Source: Desulfopila inferna
Lineage (GTDB): Bacteria; Desulfobacterota; Desulfobulbia; Desulfobulbales; Desulfocapsaceae
DNA: 64,000 nt
Direction: 5' to 3'
NCBI RefSeq assembly: GCF_016919005.1
Contig: NZ_JAFFQE010000008.1
Span: 124,001 to 188,000 of the forward strand
Of this stretch, positions 18,091-26,910 are shown in pieces; position 1 is the first letter of the stretch, and each line of letters starts with the position of its first letter. The notes under the pieces were generated by a model, which saw only the letters and a list, made by a program, of their open reading frames with translations, ran no database searches and was not told the DNA's origin. Made by a program: the position numbers and the translations under genes.

Positions 18091-19014
18091 CTATTCGCTT
18101 GCTACTTTGACACCCTCAAGCAACCAGTTTTGGGTTCCGGTAGGACGTGCCCAGGTCCACTCTTCTGCAAATTTCACCGGTGTGGTCATGGACCCCTCCA
18201 CCAGGTCTCCGCTGCTCTCTTCCACAGTGTAGTCGAGCAGGTTGGCGGTAAAGAGCACGGTCACAAAATCTTCCTGCCCGTCACTGCCGGCATTGACAAT
18301 TTCTACCCGGCGGATGGCGATACTCTCAAGCTTATTGATATGACCTGCCTGACGCATCTCCTCGAAGTGACCGGCATATTCTTCGGCAAGCTTCTCACCC
18401 AGAAGATGCCGGTAGGACTCCAGATCTCTTCTCATCCAGCCGGCCTGAACCTGGAAGAAAACATCCGAGGCAACTTCGATGAAATGATTCCTGTCAAAAT
18501 CCCGATCCGCCTGCTGTATTTCCTGTATGCCCTGCTCCACTGGAGTGAGATAGCTGAAATTATCCTCCTGGGAGGATTGCCGGCTCTGCTGGTCTCCCTG
18601 CATATTGAAAATGTTCCCCGCAGAAGACCCTCCTCCGGCATTTCCCGCTGCCCGCGACCTCGCGCTGAACCGGCGGTAGAGGAAAAAGCCGACTCCGGCG
18701 AGAAGCAGTATGGGCAACAGTCCGAATCCCTCGCCTGAGGCGCCTAAAAGCGAACCGAACAGCATGGCGCCGAGGGCTCCGCCTATCAGACCGCCGGCCA
18801 GGCCACGGCCAAATCCGCTTTTGTTCTGCTGCGTTGTCTGGTTGGTTCGATTCATGTTCTGCTGTGTCGGTGCCTTCTGTACTGGTCTGGAAAACATGCG
18901 TCCTCCCCCGCGCGATCTGGCATCGGCATATTCAACAGTCACTCCTGACTCAATAAAGAAGAGGGCCAGAAAGACGGCTAAAATCGGTACTATTTTCCCT
19001 ATAGAGGTAATCAT
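18091..19014 (-). CDS. Tim44-like domain exported protein
   Basis: A 307-residue protein with a signal peptide (MITSIGKIVPILAVFLALFF, start at 19014 with GGAG upstream), then a low-complexity Gly/Arg/Ser/Gln region (about 35-75), a Gly-rich membrane segment (GLAGGLIGGALGAMLFGSLL and the following LLPILLLAGVGFFLYRRF), and a C-terminal alpha/beta domain with VEQGIQEIQQADRDFD and SDVFFQVQAGWMRRDLES typical of Tim44-like proteins. It ends with the family pattern EEWTWARP and NWLLEGV. In bacteria such proteins are membrane-attached and of uncertain function. A longer frame starting at 19149 has no support. It stands alone. Confidence 0.8.
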   Translation of the reverse strand: MITSIGKIVPILAVFLALFFIESGVTVEYADARSRGGGRMFSRPVQKAPTQQNMNRTNQTTQQNKSGFGRGLAGGLIGGALGAMLFGSLLGASGEGFGLLPILLLAGVGFFLYRRFSARSRAAGNAGGGSSAGNIFNMQGDQQSRQSSQEDNFSYLTPVEQGIQEIQQADRDFDRNHFIEVASDVFFQVQAGWMRRDLESYRHLLGEKLAEEYAGHFEEMRQAGHINKLESIAIRRVEIVNAGSDGQEDFVTVLFTANLLDYTVEESSGDLVEGSMTTPVKFAEEWTWARPTGTQNWLLEGVKVASE

Positions 19015-19324
19015 ATAATCTCCGTTGAATTTTATGGTTTCGTTAAGAGTCATTTTTATTCTTGTCAAATTGGTCCATAGTATAAGGTGAAAACAGACAA
19101 CAGCAAGGAATAAACGATTATGGAACGGGATTGGTTTAAAAAACCGCATCGCAGACTGATGCTGAGATATAGAAGGTCTACAGAAAAAAAATGATGATGA
19201 AGCTTTTCAAGAGATAAGATATAGTGGAGATCACTGCAGGCCTGCAGAGTTGGAATAAAAGAATTCTGACAGAATTTACACCGGCCGGCGGAAACAGGTC
19301 TACTTTCTTAAAGCCCATCTTATA
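19015..19324. other. spacer between divergent genes
   Basis: About 310 bases between the minus-strand Tim44-like gene and the plus-strand radical SAM gene. It should carry both promoters. I see AT-rich stretches but no convincing paired promoter boxes, repeats or coding sequence. Confidence 0.4.
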
Positions 19325-20824
19325 ATGCTGCTGCTTTATCCTCCCATAGCCAAACCATCCGAGCCACCAGCGGGTATTGCCCGGCTTGCCGGGGCATTGC
19401 TGGCGCACAACCTGCCCTGCACCGTTGCCGATCTTAATCTTGAAGGGCTGCTGTATCTTTTGGAGCGAGCGGAGAAAAAAACCGATTCCTGGTCGCGGAG
19501 GGCTTTTAAAAACAGCGTGTCCAACTTGGCATCCATACGCTCAACCTCCCTCTATGCAAACTTCCCCAGGTATCAAAAGTGTGTGCTTGAGTTGAACAGG
19601 CTGCTTGAAAATCATGGTGATCATTCGACAACGGCAAGCTTTGCCAATTATCACGACAGTGTTTTATCGCCACTGCGCAGCAGCGACCTTATCCGCATTG
19701 CACAAACTCCGGAGAAAAGCCTCTTTTATCCCTTCTTGATGGCCAGACTGCCGGAACTGCTCGATGACCTGCAAACTGCCCATGTCGGTATTTCCATCAA
19801 TTATCTCAGTCAGGCCCTGAACAGTTTTGCCCTCATAGGCTGCCTGAAAATAGTAGCTCCACAGGTGAAGGTCATTGTCGGTGGAGGTCTGATAACCTCC
19901 TGGATGCGAAGCCCGGCATGGAATGACTGCTTCTCAGGCCTCATCGATTACTGCATTGCCGGTCGTGGTGAAAAGCCTCTATTGAAAATTCTGGGGAGTG
20001 ATGACCTTCAACCGTCCCTGCCGCGATACGACCTCCTTCCGGATGAGTATTTTTCACCTGGTCCTATCCTGCCGTTCAGCAGTTCCAGCGGCTGCTTCTG
20101 GAGCCGATGCTCCTTCTGCCCTGAACGGGCTGAAGGCAACGTTTTTGAGCACATGCCCCCTGCACGGGCGATTACCGAAATCACCACCCTGAAAAAGAAG
20201 AGGGCACCCCGTCTGCTGCATTTTCTCGACAATGCCATACCCCCGGGGCTGCTCTCGGAATTCCACGACACCATGCCGGGACTGCCGTGGTACGGCTTTG
20301 TCCGCATTACCCATCACCTCCTCGATCTCGACTTCTGCAGGAATCTGAAAAAATCCGGCTGCGTCATGCTCAAGCTCGGTATTGAATCGGGAGACCAGCA
20401 GGTTCTTGACCGGATGGACAAGGGAATCGATATCCAGCTCACCTCAGATGTACTAAGAAATTTAAAGGCGGCCGGGATTGCAACATATGTCTACCTGCTG
20501 TTCGGCACTCCTGCTGAAAGCTATGAAGAAGCGGGAAGAACACTTGACTTTACGGTACGGCATCATCAGGATATCAGTTTTCTCAATTTGGCAATTTTCA
20601 ATATGCCGATAAATTCTGAAGAACGTAACTCTTTGGAAACTTCTACATTTTACGATGGTGATCTGTCCCTGTATACCGATTTTGAACACCCCCGGGGCTG
20701 GAACAGGAAAGCCATTCGTGTCTTCCTTGACCGGGAGTTTAAACGGCAGCCGGAAATCGCCGCAATCCTGCAGCGGGACCCTCCACTTTTCACCTCGAAC
20801 CATGCTCCTTTCTTCTGTACCTAA
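19325..20824 (+). CDS. B12-binding-type radical SAM protein
   Basis: A 499-residue radical SAM enzyme. The N-terminal part (1-215) looks like a cobalamin-binding-type Rossmann region: LLYPP at the start, AGALLAHN, then VGISINYLSQ and VKVIVGGGLITS, and GRGEKPL. The cluster ligands follow at Cys257/262/265 in GCFWSRCSFCPE. This is a CX4CX2C spacing, one residue longer than the standard CX3CX2C, a variant known in some members of this superfamily. Later LHFLDNAIPP and KLGIESGDQQVLDRMDKG are typical barrel strands. No precursor peptide or methyltransferase partner is adjacent. Substrate unknown. Dodecin follows 296 bases later on the same strand. Confidence 0.85.
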   Translation: MLLLYPPIAKPSEPPAGIARLAGALLAHNLPCTVADLNLEGLLYLLERAEKKTDSWSRRAFKNSVSNLASIRSTSLYANFPRYQKCVLELNRLLENHGDHSTTASFANYHDSVLSPLRSSDLIRIAQTPEKSLFYPFLMARLPELLDDLQTAHVGISINYLSQALNSFALIGCLKIVAPQVKVIVGGGLITSWMRSPAWNDCFSGLIDYCIAGRGEKPLLKILGSDDLQPSLPRYDLLPDEYFSPGPILPFSSSSGCFWSRCSFCPERAEGNVFEHMPPARAITEITTLKKKRAPRLLHFLDNAIPPGLLSEFHDTMPGLPWYGFVRITHHLLDLDFCRNLKKSGCVMLKLGIESGDQQVLDRMDKGIDIQLTSDVLRNLKAAGIATYVYLLFGTPAESYEEAGRTLDFTVRHHQDISFLNLAIFNMPINSEERNSLETSTFYDGDLSLYTDFEHPRGWNRKAIRVFLDREFKRQPEIAAILQRDPPLFTSNHAPFFCT

Positions 20825-21120
20825 AAAGAATCTGCTCATGGTCAGCCCTTTTTGAAAAAAGAAAACACATCTCTTCCGAAAAAGGCTATCTATATATTGA
20901 AATTTCCGTAGAAAAAGTTGAAAAACAACTTCCTCGATATAATCGCTTCAGTTTTTATTGTTCGGCATATATAATACAGGGAGATCATACTCTTTTTTTA
21001 AAACTAAGCTGATCTAAGGGAACAGGCTGAGTCTTTGCCTGGAAAAGCAGAGTCCCACCGGTAAACAAGAGACACACAGGAGTTTCGCTCAACCTCAACA
21101 AAAGAGAAAGGAGAACGAAT

Positions 21121-21333
21121 ATGTCTGAAAGTGTTTACAAAATCATCGAAATGGTTGGATCAAGTCCGGTATCCTGGGAAGAAGCAGCACAAAATGCCGT
21201 CAAGTCGGCAGGCTTGAGTCTGCGTGATCTGCGCATAGCTGAAATCAAAACGCTTGATATGGTGCTTGAAGACGGCAAGGGAGTCGTTTACCGCGCCAAG
21301 ATCAAGTTATCTTTCAAGATCCTCTCGGAATAG
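21121..21333 (+). CDS. dodecin, flavin-binding small protein
   Basis: A 70-residue dodecin. These proteins form hollow dodecamers that bind flavins or CoA-type ligands and buffer free flavin. The sequence matches throughout: VYKIIEMVGSSPVSWEEAAQNAV, then the strand with LRIAEIKTLDMVLEDGKG and YRAKIKLSFKI. A strong ribosome site (AAAGGAGAACG) precedes the ATG. The 296-base upstream leader has an AT-rich TATAAT at about 20973 in a plausible -10 position, without a good -35, so transcription on its own is likely. Confidence 0.93.
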   Translation: MSESVYKIIEMVGSSPVSWEEAAQNAVKSAGLSLRDLRIAEIKTLDMVLEDGKGVVYRAKIKLSFKILSE

Positions 21334-21426
21334 TAATCCAGGTGCTCAAACAGGATTCCTTACCAGTTATCCGAGCTAAACGGTGCATCCGAAGTCGGGA
21401 AAATCATGGCCTCGGGTGCCTCGGTT

Positions 21427-23043
21427 TTACCGGGTGCCAATGATTAACTGAATCTCCGCACACTTCTCCCTTGCCTTCTCGGAGAGTTTGAATGATTCAT
21501 GCAACAGCGTCTCCTTAAACTTCTTGTCCTCGATCTCCATGACGTTGAGCAAAATATTCTGATAGGCTCCCCAGATGCCGGCCTCAAGCGCCCGGGCCCC
21601 GACCTGAACATCGGAACGGGAAGCGGGATTACCATGGCGGGCCACTTCGACAAAGGCATCCCATGCGGAATCACCCAAACGCATTATGGAGAACGGCACT
21701 TCACTGGCCGTTTTCAATCCCGACTGCATCTTTTCCCACCTGACCCTCTTCTCGTCTATAGTTTTCTGCGGCATGCGCACCCCTTCCACATATTCATTGA
21801 AGGCGGAAGTGTCGGCATCAACCATGGGAATCAACCTGCCCATTAAGTCGTGGAGAACCGGAATCACCTTTTCCATTTCCGGCTGTACATTCTCGAATCT
21901 GCGAACGCCATGGGTGAGTTTGGCCACCATTGAGCCGAGGGCAACACCAAGGGCGGCAAGAACTGCCGAGACCGATCCACCGCCGGGCGCCGAGCTGCGC
22001 GCTCCGACTTCTTCAACAAAATGACGGACACTCATTCCGCCGAGCGCTTCCTCTTGAGGTTCGGCGATGATATATTCGATTATCCTCTTTTCAGGCACAA
22101 ACGAAGCGACGGAGTTCAACCCCAACCGCTCTACGACCAGCCTGATTTTCTGGTCTTCCTGATAGATGAACAGATTCTCCCGGTCAATATAGTACTGGGC
22201 TGCCATCAGCAGGGCTTCACGCGGTACGATACCGACTATCTCTGAGCCGGCAACGGCAAGGTTGAGCTGCCGGGCTTCCCGTTTCACCTCTTCATAGAGG
22301 ACATGAATGGGCGTCACCCGATAATCGGTAAGATTGACCGAGACCTGGGCCAGGTTGTATTCCTCGACAAACCACCCTATCCCCTTGACTTCCTTGAGTC
22401 GGCCCGGTTCTTCTTCTCCCCTGCCGGCCTCACGCAGATTGAGGGCAATGCGGTGGGCCTGGTTCGGCGTCCCCAGGATGTTGACGTTATAGGCGATCAG
22501 AAAATTTCGTGCTCCAGTGGCGGTAATTCCCCACTGCGGCACAAAATCACCGGGACCGAAGTCAGGCTTCCAGCGCGGGTCTTTGAGGCGTTCCGCCAAA
22601 CCCTCGTATTCGCCTTCCCGAAGATCCGGGAGCTTTCGCCTGTAATCCTGATTTGCTGCAGCTTCATAGAGGTACAGGGGTATGCCGAGCTCTTCCGCCG
22701 CCCGCCTGGCAAAATTTTCGGCAATCCCGGCGCACTGCTTTAGAGTAATACCCTGCACCGGAATAAAGGGGCAGACATCCATGGCGCCGAAGCGCGGATG
22801 CCCACCCTGGTGACGCCGCATATCGATGCGCTCCCGGGCAACACGTGCGGAAGCGAGAGCCGCTTCGACGACGCTTTCCGGATCACCAACGAAGGTGTAG
22901 ACGGTACGATTGGTGGACTCCCCCGGATCAACATCGAGGAGACGGCAGCCTTTGACTTTTTCGATTGCCTGCGCTATGGCATCGATGGTTTCTCTGTTTC
23001 TCCCTTCGGAAAAATTGGGAACACACTCAACTATTTTTTTCAT
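21427..23043 (-). CDS. ftcD: bifunctional glutamate formimidoyltransferase / formimidotetrahydrofolate cyclodeaminase
   Basis: A 538-residue fusion that transfers the formimino group from formimidoglutamate to tetrahydrofolate and then releases ammonia to give methenyl-THF. The N-terminal transferase part covers about residues 1-325 (VECVPNFSEGR, RRHQGGHPRFGAMDVCPFIP, YLYEAAA). The cyclodeaminase part is about 345-538 (RSSAPGGGSVSAVLAALG). This two-domain order is the layout of the animal enzyme; many bacteria have one domain or use HutG/HutF. It is 5 bases after hutI and ends the minus-strand hut transcript. The pathway product enters one-carbon metabolism, useful to an anaerobe. Confidence 0.95.
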   Translation of the reverse strand: MKKIVECVPNFSEGRNRETIDAIAQAIEKVKGCRLLDVDPGESTNRTVYTFVGDPESVVEAALASARVARERIDMRRHQGGHPRFGAMDVCPFIPVQGITLKQCAGIAENFARRAAEELGIPLYLYEAAANQDYRRKLPDLREGEYEGLAERLKDPRWKPDFGPGDFVPQWGITATGARNFLIAYNVNILGTPNQAHRIALNLREAGRGEEEPGRLKEVKGIGWFVEEYNLAQVSVNLTDYRVTPIHVLYEEVKREARQLNLAVAGSEIVGIVPREALLMAAQYYIDRENLFIYQEDQKIRLVVERLGLNSVASFVPEKRIIEYIIAEPQEEALGGMSVRHFVEEVGARSSAPGGGSVSAVLAALGVALGSMVAKLTHGVRRFENVQPEMEKVIPVLHDLMGRLIPMVDADTSAFNEYVEGVRMPQKTIDEKRVRWEKMQSGLKTASEVPFSIMRLGDSAWDAFVEVARHGNPASRSDVQVGARALEAGIWGAYQNILLNVMEIEDKKFKETLLHESFKLSEKAREKCAEIQLIIGTR

Positions 23044-23048
23044 ATCAT

Positions 23049-24320
23049 TTACTCTCCCCTTGAGACTCCGGCACCACCGGCAACCAGTTCACCTTTTTTA
23101 TACACCCGGTCAACAGATGAGACGCCGGCGTGATAGGCGAGGATCGCCGGCGTCTCCCCATCCAGCAGCAGAAAATCCGCCTGTTTGCCAACATCGAGAC
23201 TACCCACCTTCGCCGCCATATCTATGGCGTAGGCGGCATTGAGGGTAGCGGCAGTGAGCGCCTCCGCCGGCGTCAACTCCATATTCATAACCGCAAGTCC
23301 GATGACAAAAGCCATTGATTCGGTGAAGCTTGAGCCTGGATTACAGTCGGTTGCCAGAGCCACCGGAACACCATGGTCGATCATCTTTCTCGCCGGAGCA
23401 TAGGGCTTCTTCAGGCTGTAGGCAGTACCCGGCAGCAGCGTGGCGACAACGCCGCTTGTCGCCATCGCCTCAATATTCCCGGCGCTCACGGCAAGCAGAT
23501 GATCCGCGGACAGGGCACCAAGTTCAACAGCAAGGCCGGCCCCGCCCAGATCATGCACCTCATCGGCATGCAGCTTCACCTTCAATCCGCTCTTTTGGGC
23601 GGCCCGCAACAGACGTCGACCCTGATTGATGGAAAAGACCCCCTTTTCACAGAAAATATCGCAATGTTCGGCAACGCCTTGCCGCACAACGGCCGGCAGC
23701 ATATCTTCGATAACAAGGGTAATAAAATCATCTGGCGCGTTGCTATAGGCGGGCGGTATCGCATGAGCACCCAGAAATGTCGCGACCACATCCAGCGGCA
23801 GAAACAAGGCGGCTCTGTCTATGGCCTCCAGCATCTTGAGCTCATTGACGGTATCGAGTCCGTATCCGCTTTTAATCTCCACCGTGGTCGTGCCGAAACT
23901 CAAGGCCCGGGAGGCATGACGGATGGTCATCGCACTAAGATGTTCAACACTTGCCTGTGCCACCGCCTTGACGGAAGAGAGAATTCCCCCACCCTTCTCA
24001 AGTATCTCCAGATAAGGCGTACCCTGAAGACGCATGGTAAACTCATGCTCCCGGAGTGAGGCAAAACACATGTGGGTATGAGGATCGACAAAACCGGGAA
24101 TGACACATTTCCTCCGGCAATCGATCTCTTCCACTATAGCACCGTGTCCGATCGCTTTTACGATGGCACCTTCATCACCAATGGCCGTGATAAAGCCGTC
24201 CTCAACCATCATCGCTCCATACTCATAATGTTTCAGTGCACCCTGCTCAGTGGCGCGAAGCGGGGAGCCGCTGTCATGAGGAGTATAAATCCTGGCGTTG
24301 CTAAAGAATTTTGCGCTCAT
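23049..24320 (-). CDS. hutI: imidazolonepropionase
   Basis: HutI, 423 residues from ATG 24320 (MSAKFFSNARIYT), hydrolyses imidazolone-propionate to formimidoglutamate, the third step of histidine breakdown. The amidohydrolase signature is clear: PGFVDPHTHMCF with metal-binding histidines, the SGYGLDTVNELKML block, VATFLGAHAIPP, HADEVHDLGG, and the late VALATDCNPGSS with the catalytic aspartate. A longer frame starting at 24395 adds an unlikely Phe-rich leader. It lies 5 bases upstream of ftcD and 209 bases downstream of hutU, from which it is separated by a terminator-like hairpin. Confidence 0.95.
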   Translation of the reverse strand: MSAKFFSNARIYTPHDSGSPLRATEQGALKHYEYGAMMVEDGFITAIGDEGAIVKAIGHGAIVEEIDCRRKCVIPGFVDPHTHMCFASLREHEFTMRLQGTPYLEILEKGGGILSSVKAVAQASVEHLSAMTIRHASRALSFGTTTVEIKSGYGLDTVNELKMLEAIDRAALFLPLDVVATFLGAHAIPPAYSNAPDDFITLVIEDMLPAVVRQGVAEHCDIFCEKGVFSINQGRRLLRAAQKSGLKVKLHADEVHDLGGAGLAVELGALSADHLLAVSAGNIEAMATSGVVATLLPGTAYSLKKPYAPARKMIDHGVPVALATDCNPGSSFTESMAFVIGLAVMNMELTPAEALTAATLNAAYAIDMAAKVGSLDVGKQADFLLLDGETPAILAYHAGVSSVDRVYKKGELVAGGAGVSRGE

Positions 24321-24452
24321 CAGATCGTCCTTCACATGCTGCAGTGAGATGTTAAAGAAAAAAAAGTCATCGAAGTCGCCCTCTGCGATAAGCACAGAGT
24401 TCGAGATAGCTAATATTAGGCGTATCGAGTTCTTACGAGTTCATTAAAAAGC

Positions 24453-24476
24453 AACCCGATTACCCCAAATCGGGTT
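24453..24476 (-). terminator. terminator-like hairpin between hutU and hutI
   Basis: Read on the minus strand, AACCCGATT-6-AATCGGGTT makes a perfect 9-bp stem, followed by GCTTTTTAATG. It sits 54 bases after the hutU stop. It would end, or partly end, the hutU transcript before hutI-ftcD, giving uneven expression. Partial read-through is inference. Confidence 0.75.
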
Positions 24477-24529
24477 TATGGCCCCGATGAAAAGAGCAGC
24501 CCCGGCCCTGGGCCAGGAGATACTGGCTT

Positions 24530-26578
24530 TCAGGGGTAATCAGAAAAAGTGATCTTCTTCATGGTTTCAGCAAGCAGTTCATCATCGACCAGAGCAGGAA
24601 TGGTGATCTGATCTCCGTTGCTGTTCTCCAGATTATATTGGGCCGCCACCTCCATGGCATTGGGATTTCGGCTCCAGTTCCGCCGGGCAACGCCTCCCAT
24701 GACATCCCAGTTCATGGCGGACCTGATGACATCATCTATGGCGCTGCTACCGTCCAGCACAAGACCGAAGCCACCGTTGATGGCCTTGCCGATACCGGTA
24801 CCGCCGCCGTTATGCAGGGCGACCAAGGTCATTCCCCTGGCAGCGTTGCCGGCAAAACACTGCGTTGCCATATCGGCACAGACATTGCTGCCGTCAGCTA
24901 TATTTGCGGTTTCCCGGAAAGGCGAGTCGGTACCGCCCGGATCGTGATGATCCCGGCCCAGCATTATCGGGCCTATTTCTTTCTCTCTCACCATAGCATT
25001 AAATTTCAGGGCAATCGTCATTCTCCCGGCGGCGTCGGCATAGAGAATTCGTGCCTGGGAGCCCACCACCAGATTATTGTCTGCCGCATTTTGTATCCAG
25101 ATAAAGTTGTCCCTGTCCTCGGCGCGGCGCTCAGGATCAAGGCAGGACAAGGCCGCCCTGTCCGTCCTTTCAAGATCCCGGCCATCCCCGCTCAGGCAGA
25201 TCCAGCGGAACGGGCCGTAACCATAGTCGAAAATCGGTCCCATGATATCTTCAAAATAGGATGGATAGATAAAACCCTCCTTGTCGTCGATGCCGTTCCT
25301 GGATACCTCCGTTATGCCGGCATCGAAAACGGCCTTGAGAAAGGCATTGCCATAATCAAAAAAATAGGTCCCCTGCTCTGAGAGCTTGTCAACGGCGGCG
25401 ATATGGCGGGCAAGACTTTGCTTAACCAGGGTGATGAATTTGCCTCGGTCTTCGGCGAGAAGTCTGGTCCGTTCGGCGAAACTGACACCCTGGGGACAAT
25501 AACCACCATCATATACCACATGACATGAGGTCTGGTCCGAGAGCAGCTCCACTTTTACATTGTTGCCGGCCAGATATTCCAGCAGATCAACCACGTTGCC
25601 ATGATAGGCAATGGAGGTGTTGTCCCTGTTTTGCCTGGCCCTTTCAGCCAGGGAGACTGCTTCTTGCAGACTGGAAGTGACGATATCGACCCAGCCCTGT
25701 TTATACCTCGTTTCTATGCGGGAGAGATCGACTTCGGCAATGATTGAAACGGCCCCGGCGATTTTTGCAGCCTTGGGCTGTGCCCCACTCATGCCGCCCA
25801 GCCCGGAAGAGACAAAGAGCAGACCGGCAAGGTTGCCGTCGGCGGCGATGCCGCACATCCTTCGTCCGGCACCCAATAGAGTAGTGTATGTGCCATGGAC
25901 AATGCCCTGCGGACCGATATACATCCAGCCGCCGGCGGTCATCTGTCCATATGAAGTGACGCCCATCTGGGCCGCTATCTCCCAGTCATCCTGATTGTCA
26001 TAGAGACCGACCATTAAACCGTTGGTGATAATGACCCGAGGGCTGCCCGGTCCGGAACGGAAAAGACCGAGCGGATGCCCCGACTGCATTACCAGGGTCT
26101 GGGTTTCCCGCAACTCCTGCAGATATTTTTTGATCAGCCTGTACTGCATCCAGTTCTGACAGACGCTGCCCGTCTCCCCGTAGGTCACCAGTTCATAGGG
26201 GTAGAGAGCGACGTCGAAGTCAAGATTATTATCTATCATCAGCTGGAAACTTCGGCCCGCCAGACAGTTGCCGCGATAGTGATCCACGGGCCTGGCCTTA
26301 ATAGGTTCCGTGGGCCTGAAACGATAACCATAAATGCGTCCCCGGGTGCGCAGTTCCTCGAGAAATTCCGGTAAAAGCAGAGCGTGATGTTTTTTCGGAA
26401 TATAACGCAGGGCATTGCGCAGGGATATTTCGGTCTGTTTCCTGCTCAGACGAAACCCCCTGTCCGGAGCGCGTCGTATACCTTCGGCAAAGGCTGGCTT
26501 CTCAGGCAGGTCGTCATCAAGGCAAATCTTCATGCATCCCTCAGGTGTGGCCGGTGTCATATTCAGCGACTCCTTCAT
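24530..26578 (-). CDS. hutU: urocanate hydratase, long form
   Basis: A 682-residue urocanase, which hydrates urocanate to imidazolone-propionate using NAD+ as electrophile. Family blocks visible: SYGQMTAGGWMYIGPQGIVHG, SSGLGGMSGAQPKAA, SGDGRDLERTDRAAL and, near the end, LHNGGGTGIGKAINGGFGLV. It is about 120 residues longer than the usual 550-residue bacterial HutU, close to the length of the animal enzyme. The added sequence is mainly at the N-terminus (before about residue 100) and in the C-terminal third. First gene of the minus-strand hut unit, it diverges from hutH across two HutC-type sites. Confidence 0.94.
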   Translation of the reverse strand: MKESLNMTPATPEGCMKICLDDDLPEKPAFAEGIRRAPDRGFRLSRKQTEISLRNALRYIPKKHHALLLPEFLEELRTRGRIYGYRFRPTEPIKARPVDHYRGNCLAGRSFQLMIDNNLDFDVALYPYELVTYGETGSVCQNWMQYRLIKKYLQELRETQTLVMQSGHPLGLFRSGPGSPRVIITNGLMVGLYDNQDDWEIAAQMGVTSYGQMTAGGWMYIGPQGIVHGTYTTLLGAGRRMCGIAADGNLAGLLFVSSGLGGMSGAQPKAAKIAGAVSIIAEVDLSRIETRYKQGWVDIVTSSLQEAVSLAERARQNRDNTSIAYHGNVVDLLEYLAGNNVKVELLSDQTSCHVVYDGGYCPQGVSFAERTRLLAEDRGKFITLVKQSLARHIAAVDKLSEQGTYFFDYGNAFLKAVFDAGITEVSRNGIDDKEGFIYPSYFEDIMGPIFDYGYGPFRWICLSGDGRDLERTDRAALSCLDPERRAEDRDNFIWIQNAADNNLVVGSQARILYADAAGRMTIALKFNAMVREKEIGPIMLGRDHHDPGGTDSPFRETANIADGSNVCADMATQCFAGNAARGMTLVALHNGGGTGIGKAINGGFGLVLDGSSAIDDVIRSAMNWDVMGGVARRNWSRNPNAMEVAAQYNLENSNGDQITIPALVDDELLAETMKKITFSDYP

Positions 26579-26639
26579 CAGCTATTTTCTATTTAAGTAT
26601 ATCATAAAAGCATTCTCAGTGGTAATGATAGCGCCTCCA

Positions 26640-26655
26640 AGTTGTATATACAACT
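26640..26655. promoter_or_regulatory. HutC-type operator, hutU side
   Basis: A perfect 16-bp palindrome, AGTTGTATATACAACT. It contains TTGTATATACAA, the core known for HutC repressors of the GntR family. Its place 62 bases upstream of hutU fits control of the hutU unit. A hutC gene is in the same locus. Binding is inferred. Confidence 0.8.
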
Positions 26656-26834
26656 ATAATGCCACTTTTTTGAGCAGTGTCCGCCTAAAATCAAAGCATC
26701 ACAGAAAACCGGTCGACCGTTAACCGCCGGCAACACTGCATACCGAACAAAAAATAAGTTCAGATCTTTTTCACTACACCGGCATCGGGACACTTCTACA
26801 GGAGTGGAAAACCAGAATTGCGTGGCGAGAATAC

Positions 26835-26863
26835 TTGATTATCTTTTAAGATGTATATACAAT
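26835..26863 (+). promoter_or_regulatory. candidate hutH promoter overlapping HutC site
   Basis: TTGATT at 26835-26840 and TACAAT at 26858-26863 are spaced by 17 bases, a sigma70-like pair. The -10 box overlaps the second HutC-type site, so a bound repressor would block polymerase directly. Confidence 0.5.
26851..26862. promoter_or_regulatory. HutC-type operator, hutH side
   Basis: ATGTATATACAA, with the perfect 10-bp centre TGTATATACA, is a slightly imperfect copy of the palindrome at 26640-26655. It contains an in-frame ATG at 26851 that could be mistaken for the hutH start; its role as an operator argues for the downstream start at 26911. Confidence 0.7.
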
Positions 26864-26910
26864 GGATCCACCAATGTAACATTACTCTCCACCAGCAAAT
26901 CAGGTGCAAT

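Larger units (their letters stand above)
26579..26910. other. hut divergent control region
   Basis: About 330 bases between hutU and hutH. It contains two GTATATAC-type palindromes at 26640-26655 and 26851-26862 and a promoter-like pair for hutH. The first palindrome lies 62 bases from the hutU start, the second 49 bases from the hutH start. No coding sequence is supportable inside. Confidence 0.7.

Noticed and set aside
19015-19149. Longer N-terminus of the Tim44-like protein starting at 19149
   Set aside because: The start at 19014 has a good ribosome site and a clean signal peptide; the extension would bury the signal peptide.
21000-21110. Possible riboswitch in the dodecin leader
   Set aside because: There is a GAGTC direct repeat and GC-rich parts, but no match to known flavin, c-di-GMP or molybdenum-cofactor aptamers.
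24421-24446. Third copy of the MITE (TTACGAGTTCATT)
   Set aside because: Only one end-like sequence is seen with no partner inverted repeat; the nearby hairpin is better explained as the hutU terminator.
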